A DNA stretch of 27,587 nucleotides from BM707 sp041592975 (GTDB lineage: Bacteria; Desulfobacterota; Desulfuromonadia; Desulfuromonadales; UBA2294), in NCBI GenBank assembly GCA_041592975.1, contig JBFHOZ010000009.1, positions 1-27,587 on the forward strand, written 5' to 3'. Below are positions 7,089-14,719 of this stretch, piece by piece (within the stretch, counting starts at the first letter, position 1; each line of letters starts with the position of its first letter). The position numbers and the translations under genes were made by a program. The notes beneath the pieces were generated by a model. That model searched no databases. It was not told the DNA's origin and was given only the letters and a program-made list of their open reading frames with translations.

Positions 7089-7706
7089 TCATCCCTCCCG
7101 GGCCAGCTTTTCGGCGAAGGCGAAGGCCCGCTCCATATCCGGCAGGTTCCCCATTTCGGGGACCACCTGCAGGTAACGAACGATGCCGTCCCGGTCGAGG
7201 ACCATGACCGCCCGGGCGAGCAGTCCGATTTGGTCGACGAGAAGTCCGGTCTGCAGGCCGAAATCCCCTTTCTGGTAGTCGGAGAGGAACAGCACACCGC
7301 CGAAATCGACCGCTTCCTTGAAACGCTTCTGGGCGAACGGCAAGTCTCGGCTGACGGTCACCCGGCTGATCCCGGGGGAGACCCCCTCCTTTTCGCCGAG
7401 GAGGTGTGTCTGGCGCTCGCAGACGCCGGTATCGATCGAGGGCACGACGCTGACGATGACGATCTCCCCCCGCCTCTTTGACAGGTCGACCGGCTGCAGA
7501 TTGTTGTCGTAGAGGACAACCGAAGGGATCGGCTTGCCGACCTCGACCGGTGTGCCGAGCAGAGCGAGAGGCGTGCCGCCGCGGGCAACGGTGCCGCCCG
7601 CCGCTGCCGTTTCGTAGTTGACCGGTATCGGCGGCGGCTGGCTGGCGACACAGGCGACCAGGGTGATCGCCAGCAGCAGGCCCGGTATTCTTGTCATGAA
7701 GTTCAT
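7089..7706 (-). CDS. Tpx-like thiol peroxidase with lipoprotein signal, resolving Cys absent
   Basis: This is a 205-residue atypical 2-Cys-type peroxiredoxin of the Tpx family, which reduces hydroperoxides. Residues 1-19 form a lipoprotein signal (MNFMTRIPGLLLAITLVAC), so the enzyme should be membrane-anchored outside the cytoplasm. The peroxidatic site is PSIDTGVCERQT with Cys96. In E. coli Tpx the resolving Cys lies 34 residues later in LPFAQxRFC; here the same segment is LPFAQKRFK, so Lys130 replaces it. The enzyme must use an external thiol or act as a 1-Cys peroxiredoxin. The start at 7706 has AAAGGAG well spaced; an upstream ATG at 7730 lacks support. It converges on the selenoprotein gene with only 11 nt between stops. 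Confidence 0.9.
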   Translation of the reverse strand: MNFMTRIPGLLLAITLVACVASQPPPIPVNYETAAAGGTVARGGTPLALLGTPVEVGKPIPSVVLYDNNLQPVDLSKRRGEIVIVSVVPSIDTGVCERQTHLLGEKEGVSPGISRVTVSRDLPFAQKRFKEAVDFGGVLFLSDYQKGDFGLQTGLLVDQIGLLARAVMVLDRDGIVRYLQVVPEMGNLPDMERAFAFAEKLAREG

Positions 7707-7833
7707 GGAACGCTCCTTTCCGCATGGCATCTCAGGTCTAGTTTATCGCCGTTCGGGACATTTGCCAGCCATCGACAAGCGCAACCGGGCACCACTCTGC
7801 TATCCTTGAGACAGCCTGGAGGACAAGCTGACG

Positions 7834-8832
7834 ATGCGATCCGTATTCTACCCACATCTGGTCGACGGCCCCGCAGGAGATCCGGCCCTGTATGTCCGGC
7901 TGGCACACCGTCGCGAATCGCTGCTGTTCGACTGCGGCGGCCTGTCCAGGCTGCCGCCAAGGGAGATGTCGAAAATCCGGCATCTCTTCATCTCCCATAC
8001 CCACGTCGACCATTTCATCGATTTCGACCGCCTGGTCCGTTTTTTTCTCTACACCGACCACCACCTCAGGGTCTACGGCCCGGCCGGGCTGGCCGGGAAG
8101 GTCGGCAGCCGCCTGGCGGGATATACCTGGAATCTGGTCGACGGCTACCCCTTCACGATCACGGTGCATGAATGGTCCGGAGACACCGTCGCGACCTGCC
8201 GCTTTCGCGCCCGCAACGCCTTCCGCAGGGAAGAGACCGGATCGCTCCCCTGCAGCAACGGCCGCCTGCTGACGACGCCGGCCTACCACGTTACCGCCGT
8301 CCCCCTCGAGCACGGCAGCATCACCACCTGCGCCTTCGCGCTGGAGGAGGTCCTGCACGTCGCCATCCACAAGGACGCCCTCGAGCGGTTCGGTTACCGC
8401 CCGGGGCCATGGCTGACGGCCTTCAAGGACCTGCTGCGCGCCGAAGAGAATTCGCCCGCTGTGGTCACGGTACCGCTGGTTGCGGGCGGATCGGCTGCCA
8501 GGCCGGCAAACGAGCTGGCGTCTGACATCGCCCACACCGAGCCGGGGATGAAGGTCTGTTACGTCACCGATGCCAGCCCGAGCGCGGAGAACCTGACGAA
8601 AATTGAGGGGCTGGCGAGGGGGGCGCACCTGCTCGCGATCGAAGCTCCCTTCGCCCACGTCGACCTCGAGCGGGCCCGGCTGCGCAACCACCTGACCGCG
8701 CGGATCGCCGGCGAGGTCGCCCGCCGGGCCGGCGTCAGCCGCTGCCTCTTCTTCCACTTCTCCCCCCGCTACCAGGAAGCGGACCTCGACCTGCAGGCCG
8801 AGGCGGAGCAGGCGTTCAGCGGCGGCGCATGA
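7834..8832 (+). CDS. Metallo-beta-lactamase-fold hydrolase, RNase Z-like
   Basis: This is a 332-residue MBL-superfamily protein, predicted soluble. The metal motif HTHVDH is at residues 55-60, following the strand LFDCGG (32-37) and preceded by KIRHLFIS, as in RNase Z/ElaC-like enzymes. Later conserved points are the VTDAS segment (Asp ligand) and HFSPRY near the C-terminus, which resembles the FSxRY motif of tRNase Z-like proteins. It is longer and more divergent than housekeeping RNase Z, and the substrate (tRNA precursor, other phosphodiester, or something else) cannot be told. ATG 7834 has GGAGGAC about 10 nt upstream. It stands alone, divergent from the Tpx-like gene, and is followed by a terminator. 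Confidence 0.85.
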   Translation: MRSVFYPHLVDGPAGDPALYVRLAHRRESLLFDCGGLSRLPPREMSKIRHLFISHTHVDHFIDFDRLVRFFLYTDHHLRVYGPAGLAGKVGSRLAGYTWNLVDGYPFTITVHEWSGDTVATCRFRARNAFRREETGSLPCSNGRLLTTPAYHVTAVPLEHGSITTCAFALEEVLHVAIHKDALERFGYRPGPWLTAFKDLLRAEENSPAVVTVPLVAGGSAARPANELASDIAHTEPGMKVCYVTDASPSAENLTKIEGLARGAHLLAIEAPFAHVDLERARLRNHLTARIAGEVARRAGVSRCLFFHFSPRYQEADLDLQAEAEQAFSGGA

Positions 8833-8892
8833 GCCGTTGCGGCCCCCGGTCGCCGGAGGGGGCGGCGACATTGCACCGGCGACAATCCCCTT

Positions 8893-8915
8893 CTGTGCAA
8901 AAGCACAGTGTTTTT
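8893..8915 (+). terminator. Intrinsic terminator after the MBL gene
   Basis: Stem CTGTGC / GCACAG with an AAAA loop is followed by TGTTTTT, a classic if short Rho-independent terminator. It lies 60 nt after the MBL stop and 28 nt before the kinase start. Confidence 0.7.
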
Positions 8916-8942
8916 CCTGATTTCCTGTGATATTTTGGCGGC

Positions 8943-10322
8943 ATGCGCTTGGCACTCCGACATCAGATCATTCTCGCACCGGCCGCCGTCCTGACCCTGC
9001 TGGCGCTACTGCTGATCTTCATGCAGCTCAGCTACTGGGACCTGACCCTCAAGCGGCAGGCAGCCCGCAACCTCGGAACGGTCTTCATCTCCCTGGCCGA
9101 GGCCGACCTGGCGACGCAGAGAATCTACCGCCTGTCGGTCCGCCTGAGCCGCGAACCGATGGTCGATGTCGCCCGGGTCAGCGAACTGGCGATGCTCTAC
9201 CAGCACCTCGAGGAGGCGAGCGAGCGGATCATCGACAACCTCGGCATGAACAAGTCCGAGAGGAACCGCTTCCGCGAGACGGTGCGCAAGCTGAACCCGG
9301 AATACGGGTTCGACGCCGAGCGCTTCGTCGAGGCGATCGGTGAGCTGCGACCGCAGTTCGTCAGCTTCTCCGAACAGATGCAGGAAAAACGGGCCACTTT
9401 GAGCCGGATCCATTCCGAGGATATCGACGAGCTGGTGACCCGGACCACCTTCGTTTCGATCATCGTCCTCGGCACCGCCATCCTGCTCGGCATCTTCCTC
9501 TCGCTCTTCTTCGCCCGGCGGATTCTTCGCCGCATCCAGAACCTCTCCGAGAGCGCCCGACGGATCGCCCGGGGTGAACTCGCGGCGCCGACGCCGCCGG
9601 AGACCATCCGCGACGAGCTCGACGAGCTGACCCTGTCGATCAGCCGGATGACCGACAAGCTGATTCGCGTGGTCAGCACCGAGAAGCTGCTCGAGGGGGC
9701 CGAGGAGGAGCGGCGCCGCATCGCCATGGACATCCACGACCAGACCCTGGCCGATCTGGCGACCGTCAAGCGGGGGATCGAAAACCTCAAGGAGCAGCAG
9801 GGCTGCAACGAAACGGCGGGTGCCCTGGAGAGCAACCTGGAGAAAGCGATCCGCAACCTGCGCGAGGTGATGGACAACCTCCACCCGCAGACCCTCGATA
9901 TCCTCGGCCTCGGCGCCGCCCTCGAATCGCATCTCGAGAGGCACTTCTCGGGCAGCGACATGCCCGAATACCACTTCCACCAGACCCAGAAGTCCGAGGA
10001 GCTGCAACTGCCCAAGTTCGCCAACCTGGCAATTTACCGCATCGCCTCGGAGGCGATCCACAACGTGATCAAGCATGCCGGTGCCAACCGCTACGAGATA
10101 TCCCTCGACGTGATCGACGACCGCTTCTGTCTGGCGATCGAGGACAACGGCCGCGGGTTCAATGCCGACGAACTCTTCGACGGGCGCCACCGTGGCCTGA
10201 ACAACATCCGCGAGCGGGCGCGCTCCGTCGGGGCCCAGGTCTCCTGGAAACCGTCCCGCTTCTCCAGCGGCACCCGCTTCGAACTGCTACTGAACCTAGC
10301 GGCCATCAGCCGGGAGGACTGA
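8943..10322 (+). CDS. Membrane sensor histidine kinase, HisKA_3 (NarL/LuxR-partner) class
   Basis: This is a 459-residue inner-membrane kinase. TM1 is at about 9-28, an extracytoplasmic alpha-helical sensor at 30-165, TM2 at about 169-190, and HAMP at 190-243. Phospho-acceptor His265 lies in EERRRIAMDIHDQTL (HisKA_3 type). The HATPase_c domain has N-box EAIHNVIKHA (Asn374), DNGRG (401-405) and HRGLNNIRERA. This subclass normally partners LuxR-type response regulators, fitting the gene that starts 3 nt after its stop. The start is only 28 nt past the upstream terminator and has a weak ribosome site, so a short leader or slightly later start is possible. No ligand-binding family is recognised in the sensor region. 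Confidence 0.93.
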   Translation: MRLALRHQIILAPAAVLTLLALLLIFMQLSYWDLTLKRQAARNLGTVFISLAEADLATQRIYRLSVRLSREPMVDVARVSELAMLYQHLEEASERIIDNLGMNKSERNRFRETVRKLNPEYGFDAERFVEAIGELRPQFVSFSEQMQEKRATLSRIHSEDIDELVTRTTFVSIIVLGTAILLGIFLSLFFARRILRRIQNLSESARRIARGELAAPTPPETIRDELDELTLSISRMTDKLIRVVSTEKLLEGAEEERRRIAMDIHDQTLADLATVKRGIENLKEQQGCNETAGALESNLEKAIRNLREVMDNLHPQTLDILGLGAALESHLERHFSGSDMPEYHFHQTQKSEELQLPKFANLAIYRIASEAIHNVIKHAGANRYEISLDVIDDRFCLAIEDNGRGFNADELFDGRHRGLNNIRERARSVGAQVSWKPSRFSSGTRFELLLNLAAISRED

Positions 10323-10325
10323 CCG

Positions 10326-11072
10326 ATGTCGGAAAAACTGAGCATCATCATCGCCGAGGACAACCCGAAGGATTTCGAATTTCTGGAAAACCTGTTCGCC
10401 GGCTGGGAGGACCCGCCCGCCATCGAACGGGCCAGCAACGGCGCCGCCGCGCTCGAGCTGGCCCTGAAACACGAGAACCCCCTGGTGGTCAGCGACATCC
10501 AGATGCCGGAGATGAACGGCATCGAGTTCGCCCGGGCCCTGTGGGAGAAGAAGCCGACCACGCGCATCGTCTTCTGGAGCCAGTTCAAGGACGAGATGTA
10601 CGTCCGCTCCCTGGTAAAGATCGTGCCGCCGGAAACCGTCTACGGCTACATCCTGAAATCGAACGCCAAGGAGAAGATCGCCTCGGCGATCGCGACCGTC
10701 CTCTGCGACGAGCAGTGCTGGATCGATCCGGAGGTGCGCAAGGTCCAGGGGATGACCGGCCACAGCCAGACCGCCCTCTCCGACATCGAGTACGAGGCGC
10801 TGGTCGACATCTCCCTCGGGCTGACCGACAACCTCATCGCCCAGCGTCGCTATCTCTCCCGGCGCGGCGTCCAGAGCCGGCTGAATTCGCTCTACAGCAA
10901 GCTCGGCATCGACCAGGAGCAGTTCCACTCCGAGAAATTCGGCGATGCCCTCAACCTGCGCAACCGGGCGGTCGCCGTCGCCCTGCGCCGTGGCCTGATC
11001 AATGCCTTCGAACTGGAGAACGAGGAGGCGGAATTCCAGCACTGGCTCGCCCGATTTAACCGGACGCACTAG
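10326..11072 (+). CDS. Response regulator, receiver plus divergent LuxR-type HTH
   Basis: This is a 248-residue cytoplasmic regulator. The receiver domain has acidic pair Glu11/Asp12, phospho-acceptor Asp57 (VVSDIQMPEMNG), Ser85 and Lys111 (YGYILKS). After a linker comes a LuxR/GerE-like helix-turn-helix (about 160-207: LSDIEYEALVDISLGLTDNLIAQ, then RGVQSRLNSLYSKLGI). The recognition helix departs from the usual TVKxH pattern. A further roughly 40-residue alpha-helical tail is present. The ATG is 3 nt after the kinase stop, so the pair is translationally linked and is a cognate two-component system. Targets are not evident; it precedes the FCD regulator but that gene has its own promoter. Confidence 0.92.
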   Translation: MSEKLSIIIAEDNPKDFEFLENLFAGWEDPPAIERASNGAAALELALKHENPLVVSDIQMPEMNGIEFARALWEKKPTTRIVFWSQFKDEMYVRSLVKIVPPETVYGYILKSNAKEKIASAIATVLCDEQCWIDPEVRKVQGMTGHSQTALSDIEYEALVDISLGLTDNLIAQRRYLSRRGVQSRLNSLYSKLGIDQEQFHSEKFGDALNLRNRAVAVALRRGLINAFELENEEAEFQHWLARFNRTH

Positions 11073-11098
11073 TTTTTTTTCGCACCGGCATCCTCCGC

Positions 11099-11141
11099 TT
11101 GATTCTCCCTTGCCGATGTGCTAAATACAGTGGTCATACCA
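11099..11141 (+). promoter_or_regulatory. Promoter and autoregulatory operator of the FCD regulator gene
   Basis: TTGATT (11099-11104) and TAAATA (11122-11127) with 17-nt spacing form a sigma70 promoter. The palindrome TGGTCATACCA (11131-11141) overlaps the expected transcription start and fits the FadR-subfamily consensus TNGTNNNACNA. Occupancy would block transcription, so autorepression is inferred. Confidence 0.8.
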
Positions 11142-11163
11142 AAAAACCACCTGGAGCATTGGC

Positions 11164-11886
11164 ATGACCACCGTCTTCAAACCGATCAAGCCGAAAAAGA
11201 TATCCGAGGAGATCGTCGAGCAGATCAAGAAACTGATCACCGCCGGCGACCTCAAACCGGGGGAGCGCATCCCTTCGGAGCGGGAGCTGTCGACCATGCT
11301 TGGCGTCAGCCGTCCTTCGGTCCGCGAAGCGATCATGGTCCTCGAGGCGATGGGCTTCCTCGAATCGCGCCAGGGGGGCGGCACCTATGTCCGCTCCCTC
11401 ACTGAAGTGGCCATCGCCGACCCCCTGAGCAGTATCGTCGGCAGCAAGGAACCTCAGATTCTCTACGCACTGACCGAAGTCCGCATGGGGCTGGAGACAT
11501 GGTCTGCCTATCTCGCCGCCAGGCGGGCGACCGACGCTCAGATTGCCCGCATGCGCGAGCTGTACGAGATCATGGAGAAGCAGGCGGCACGGGGGGGGTG
11601 GGATGCCGAGGTCGATGCCAGATTTCACTACACCATCACCGCGGCGACCCAGAACACCATCCAGATCCATGTCCTCGACACCATCCACTCCCTCTTCCAG
11701 ACCACCATCATGGTCGCCCTGACCGAGTTTTACCAGAAGGAAGGATACCTCGAGCTGCTGCTGCAGCACCATCGCGACATCCTCGAGGCGATCGAGGCGC
11801 GCGAGCCGGAGAGAGCCCGCGAGGCGATGCGGGTGCACCTCGAGCTGGTCGAGGAGAAGATGAACGAGATTCTCGAAGCGGGGTGA
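11164..11886 (+). CDS. FCD-domain GntR (FadR/LldR-like) regulator, probable lactate-responsive repressor
   Basis: This is a 240-residue cytoplasmic DNA-binding protein. The N-terminal winged HTH (about 12-77) carries the GntR signature LKPGERIPSERELSTMLGVSRPSVREAIMVLEAMGFLESRQGGGTYV. The C-terminal all-helical FCD domain has candidate metal/ligand residues Asp151, His155, His203 and His225, as in metal-dependent FCD proteins that bind carboxylic acids. The start at 11164 follows the promoter by about 30 nt. Family members LldR and GlcC control lactate and glycolate genes. The operator found at this gene also occurs at the TRAP/glc and lld operons nearby, so it very probably represses them until 2-hydroxyacid is present. 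The ligand (L-lactate, D-lactate or glycolate) is inferred from the targets, not read from the protein. Confidence 0.93.
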   Translation: MTTVFKPIKPKKISEEIVEQIKKLITAGDLKPGERIPSERELSTMLGVSRPSVREAIMVLEAMGFLESRQGGGTYVRSLTEVAIADPLSSIVGSKEPQILYALTEVRMGLETWSAYLAARRATDAQIARMRELYEIMEKQAARGGWDAEVDARFHYTITAATQNTIQIHVLDTIHSLFQTTIMVALTEFYQKEGYLELLLQHHRDILEAIEAREPERAREAMRVHLELVEEKMNEILEAG

Positions 11887-11910
11887 TCAATTTCCAGAAA
11901 ATCGCATACA

Positions 11911-11944
11911 AAAAGGGGCCGGATTAATCCGGCCCCTTTTTTCG
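11911..11944. terminator. Bidirectional intrinsic terminator between FCD regulator and glcF-like gene
   Basis: A perfect 30-bp palindrome (11911-11940) of A4-G4-CCGGAT and its complement is flanked by an A-run on the left and a T-run on the right. It therefore works as a Rho-independent terminator for both the rightward regulator gene (stop 11886) and the leftward dctPQM-glcDF operon (stop 11987). Confidence 0.93.
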
Positions 11945-11986
11945 TCTCTTTAACCAGCCCCGCTGTCGATTTCGAAGCCGTCTTTA

Positions 11987-13285
11987 TTACCTCATCGCCT
12001 TGCCGATCAGCTCGACAACGTGCAGCACCGGCTGGCGCATGCCGGCCTTTTTCAGCCCCCAGGCGAGCTGCAGGTGGCAGCCGGGGTTGGCGGTCACCAG
12101 CACGTCGGCCCCGGTGGCGGCGACGTTTTCGAGCTTGCGATCGAGGATCTGCCGGCTTTCCTCGGTGAACTTGAGGCCGAAGGTCGCCGCCGAGCCGCAG
12201 CACCAGCTCGCTTCGTTCATCTCGACATAATCGACGCCGGGCAGCGCCTTGATCAGATCGCGTGGCTGGCGGCTGATATTCTGCGCATGGCAGAGGTGGC
12301 ACGGCTCGTGGTAGGTCACCCTGAGGTTGAGCGGCTGCAGCCCCTCGGTGCGCAGTCCGGCGTCGGCGAGAAATTCGGTGACATCCCTCACCTTCGCCCG
12401 GAAGGCGACCAGCCGGTCATGGTCGGCCGTCCCCTCGAGCAGCTCCTCGTACTCCTTCAGCGCCGCACCGCAGCCGGCGCAGTCGGTCACAATGGCATCG
12501 GCCTCGAGCGCCAGGAAAAGATCGATGTTGTGCCGGGCGAGCTGGCGGGCGGTGTCCCGGTCCCCTTCGGTCAGGTGCGGCGCGCCGCAGCATTTCTGCG
12601 TCTTCGGCGTGACCACCTCGAACCCCTGATGGGCCAGGACCCGTACCGTCTGCCGCGAAACCTCGGGATACATCAGGGTCATGACGCAGCCGAGAAAGAA
12701 GGCGACCCGTCCGCGCCGCTCCCCTTCGGCCGGGACGGTTTCCGGCAGCTGCCTGCGCAGGGGCGGATGCAGCGTCGGCAGCATCGCTTCGGCCTTCTCC
12801 GCCCAGTCGGGTCCGATCTTCATGATCCCGCTCTGGCGGACCAGCCACTGGATGCCGAGCTTCTGGTAGAGCCGCGCCGGCAGCATCGACAGCTCGAGCC
12901 GGTCCGGGTCGGGGAGCATCTTCTCGAGAACGAAGTTGCGGAACGCCTTGACCGGCGTCGACGGCGGGAAAGCCTCGTGGGCCTGGCTGCGACAGTGCTC
13001 CATCACCTCGCCGGCGTGCACGCCGGAGGGGCATGCGGTCGTGCAGGCGCGGCAATCGAGGCAGAAGTAGGCCTCGTCCTTGAGCGCCCGGGTGAACTCG
13101 AGCTGCTCCTCGGCCACCGCCCGGGCCAGGGCGACCCGGCCGCGCGGGCTGGAGCGCTCCCGTCCGGTCAGGGCATAGGTCGGACAGGTCGGCAGGCAGA
13201 ATCCGCAGCGCATGCACTGCAGCACCGACGGATAGGACGGCGCGTCGTCATTGAAAAAATTCCCGAGCGGCTTCTTCTCACCCAC
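11987..13285 (-). CDS. Iron-sulfur subunit of glycolate/D-lactate oxidase complex, GlcF-like
   Basis: This 432-residue protein should pass electrons from the FAD subunit to the quinone pool. Two [4Fe-4S] ferredoxin motifs are at the N-terminus (CMRCGFCLPTCP and CLDCRACTTACP). Two cysteine-rich CCG domains follow (FFLGCVMTLMYPEVSR to CCGAPH, and CHLCHAQNISRQPRDL to WCCGSAATFGLKFTEES). The start is GTG at 13285: it overlaps the end of the upstream glcD-like gene by 8 nt and has GGAGG 6 nt upstream; no ATG fits. The tight overlap indicates translational coupling and a stoichiometric complex. The last gene of dctPQM-glcDF, it ends at a terminator. Glycolate versus D-lactate specificity cannot be decided here. 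Confidence 0.93.
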   Translation of the reverse strand: MGEKKPLGNFFNDDAPSYPSVLQCMRCGFCLPTCPTYALTGRERSSPRGRVALARAVAEEQLEFTRALKDEAYFCLDCRACTTACPSGVHAGEVMEHCRSQAHEAFPPSTPVKAFRNFVLEKMLPDPDRLELSMLPARLYQKLGIQWLVRQSGIMKIGPDWAEKAEAMLPTLHPPLRRQLPETVPAEGERRGRVAFFLGCVMTLMYPEVSRQTVRVLAHQGFEVVTPKTQKCCGAPHLTEGDRDTARQLARHNIDLFLALEADAIVTDCAGCGAALKEYEELLEGTADHDRLVAFRAKVRDVTEFLADAGLRTEGLQPLNLRVTYHEPCHLCHAQNISRQPRDLIKALPGVDYVEMNEASWCCGSAATFGLKFTEESRQILDRKLENVAATGADVLVTANPGCHLQLAWGLKKAGMRQPVLHVVELIGKAMR

Positions 13286-14684
13286 CTGTTGCCTCCGAAC
13301 TGTTCGCTTCGAACATCTTGCCGGGGTTGAGCAGCCCCTTCGGGTCGAAGCTCCGCTTGATCCGTCGCAGGACGGCCACCCCGCCCGGGCCGATCTGCCG
13401 CTTCAGGTAACCGATCTTCGCCATGCCGATGCCGTGCTCGCCGGAGACGGTGCCGCCCCACTCGAGGACCTTTTCGTAGAGCTCCTCGTAGAAGGCGTGC
13501 GCCCGCTCCATCTCGTCCTTGTCCCGCTCGTCGCAGAGCACGGTCGGATGCAGGTTGCCGTCGCCGGCGTGGCCGAAGGTGCCGACCTTGAGCCGGTACT
13601 TCGCCGTCAGCCGCTCGATCTCGTCGAAGGTCTCTGCCAACCGCGAGCGCGGAACCGTCGCATCCTCGAGCAGGGTGGTCGGCGAGACCCGCGCCAGGGC
13701 CGACAGGGCGGTGCGACGGGCGGCCGCCAGCTGCCCGGCGTGCTCGGCGTCACGCGCCATGTGGACCTCGGCCGCGCCGACCTCCTCGAGCACCCGCTGG
13801 ACCCCTTCCGCCTCCTCGGCGACCATTGCCGGATGACCGTCGACCTCGATCAGCAGGAGCGCCGCCATCTCGCGCGGCAGGCCGATTGACGCGTAGTCCT
13901 CGACGCAGTTGATGGTCGCCCTGTCCATGATCTCCATGGTCGAGGGGATGATCTTGGCGGCAATGATCTTCGACACCGCTTCACCGGCCGTACGGGTATC
14001 GGAGAAGTAGGCGAGGAAGGTCTTCTTGTCCTTGGGTGGGGGGATCAGCCGGAAGGTCGCCTCGGTGACGATCGCCAGGGTTCCTTCGCTGCCGACCAGC
14101 AGGTCCTTGAGGGCATAACCGGCGACATCCTTGACGCTCTTGCCGCCGGTCGAGAACGGCGAACCGTCGGCGAGGAACCCGGAGAGGGCCATGACGTAGT
14201 CACGGGTCACCCCGTACTTGAGACCGCGCAGGCCGCCGGCGTCCTCGGCGATGTTGCCGCCGAGGGTCGAGATCTTCTGCGAGCCGGGGTCAGGCGGGTA
14301 GAACAGCCCCCTGGCAGCGACGGCGTTGAAGAAATCGAGCGTCACCACGCCGGCCTGGGCGGTGGCGGTCAGGTTTTCCTCGTCGATCTCGAGAATGCGG
14401 TTCATCTTCGTCAGGCAGAGAACCATCCCCCCCTGCGGGGCGATGCTGCCGCCGGAGAGGCCGGTACCGGAACCGCGCGGGATCACCGGGATCCCTTCCT
14501 CGTTGGCGAGGGCGACGGCGAATCCGACCTCCTCGTCGGTCTCCGGGAACAGGACGATGTCCGGCATCCCCTGCAGGCCAGGTGTGGCGTCATAGCCGAA
14601 GGTCAGCAGATCCTCTTTCTCGGTCAGCGCCCGCTTGGCGCCGAAGCGATCCAGCAGAAGTTTCTTTGCAGCAGCCGATAACAT
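13278..14684 (-). CDS. FAD-linked 2-hydroxyacid dehydrogenase, GlcD/D-lactate dehydrogenase type
   Basis: This 468-residue flavoprotein should oxidise D-lactate or glycolate to the 2-oxoacid. The FAD_binding_4 (PCMH) domain covers about 38-215 with PRGSGTGLSGGSIAP, the pyrophosphate-contact segment DPGSQKISTLGGNIAEDAGG and LLVGSEGTLAIVTEA. The FAD-oxidase C-terminal domain contains HAGDGNLHPTV and the signature GEHGIGMAKIGYL. AGGGA precedes ATG 14684. There is no signal peptide; together with the GlcF-like subunit it should sit on the cytoplasmic face of the membrane. Upstream TRAP genes probably import its substrate. Length and motifs match GlcD/Dld-II and not the VAO-type alkyl-DHAP synthases. 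Confidence 0.93.
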   Translation of the reverse strand: MLSAAAKKLLLDRFGAKRALTEKEDLLTFGYDATPGLQGMPDIVLFPETDEEVGFAVALANEEGIPVIPRGSGTGLSGGSIAPQGGMVLCLTKMNRILEIDEENLTATAQAGVVTLDFFNAVAARGLFYPPDPGSQKISTLGGNIAEDAGGLRGLKYGVTRDYVMALSGFLADGSPFSTGGKSVKDVAGYALKDLLVGSEGTLAIVTEATFRLIPPPKDKKTFLAYFSDTRTAGEAVSKIIAAKIIPSTMEIMDRATINCVEDYASIGLPREMAALLLIEVDGHPAMVAEEAEGVQRVLEEVGAAEVHMARDAEHAGQLAAARRTALSALARVSPTTLLEDATVPRSRLAETFDEIERLTAKYRLKVGTFGHAGDGNLHPTVLCDERDKDEMERAHAFYEELYEKVLEWGGTVSGEHGIGMAKIGYLKRQIGPGGVAVLRRIKRSFDPKGLLNPGKMFEANSSEATGG

Positions 14685-14719
14685 ACTTGTCCCTTTTCTG
14701 TTGCGTCAGTTGAACATGG

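Noticed and set aside
7076..7089. Small hairpin AGGGCC/GGCCCT between the convergent selenoprotein and Tpx genes
   Set aside because: Only 6 bp, no T-run on either side; not convincing as a terminator.
8951..8972. TTGGCAC at the start of the kinase gene as a sigma54 -24 box
   Set aside because: No GC at the -12 position, and it lies inside the coding region.
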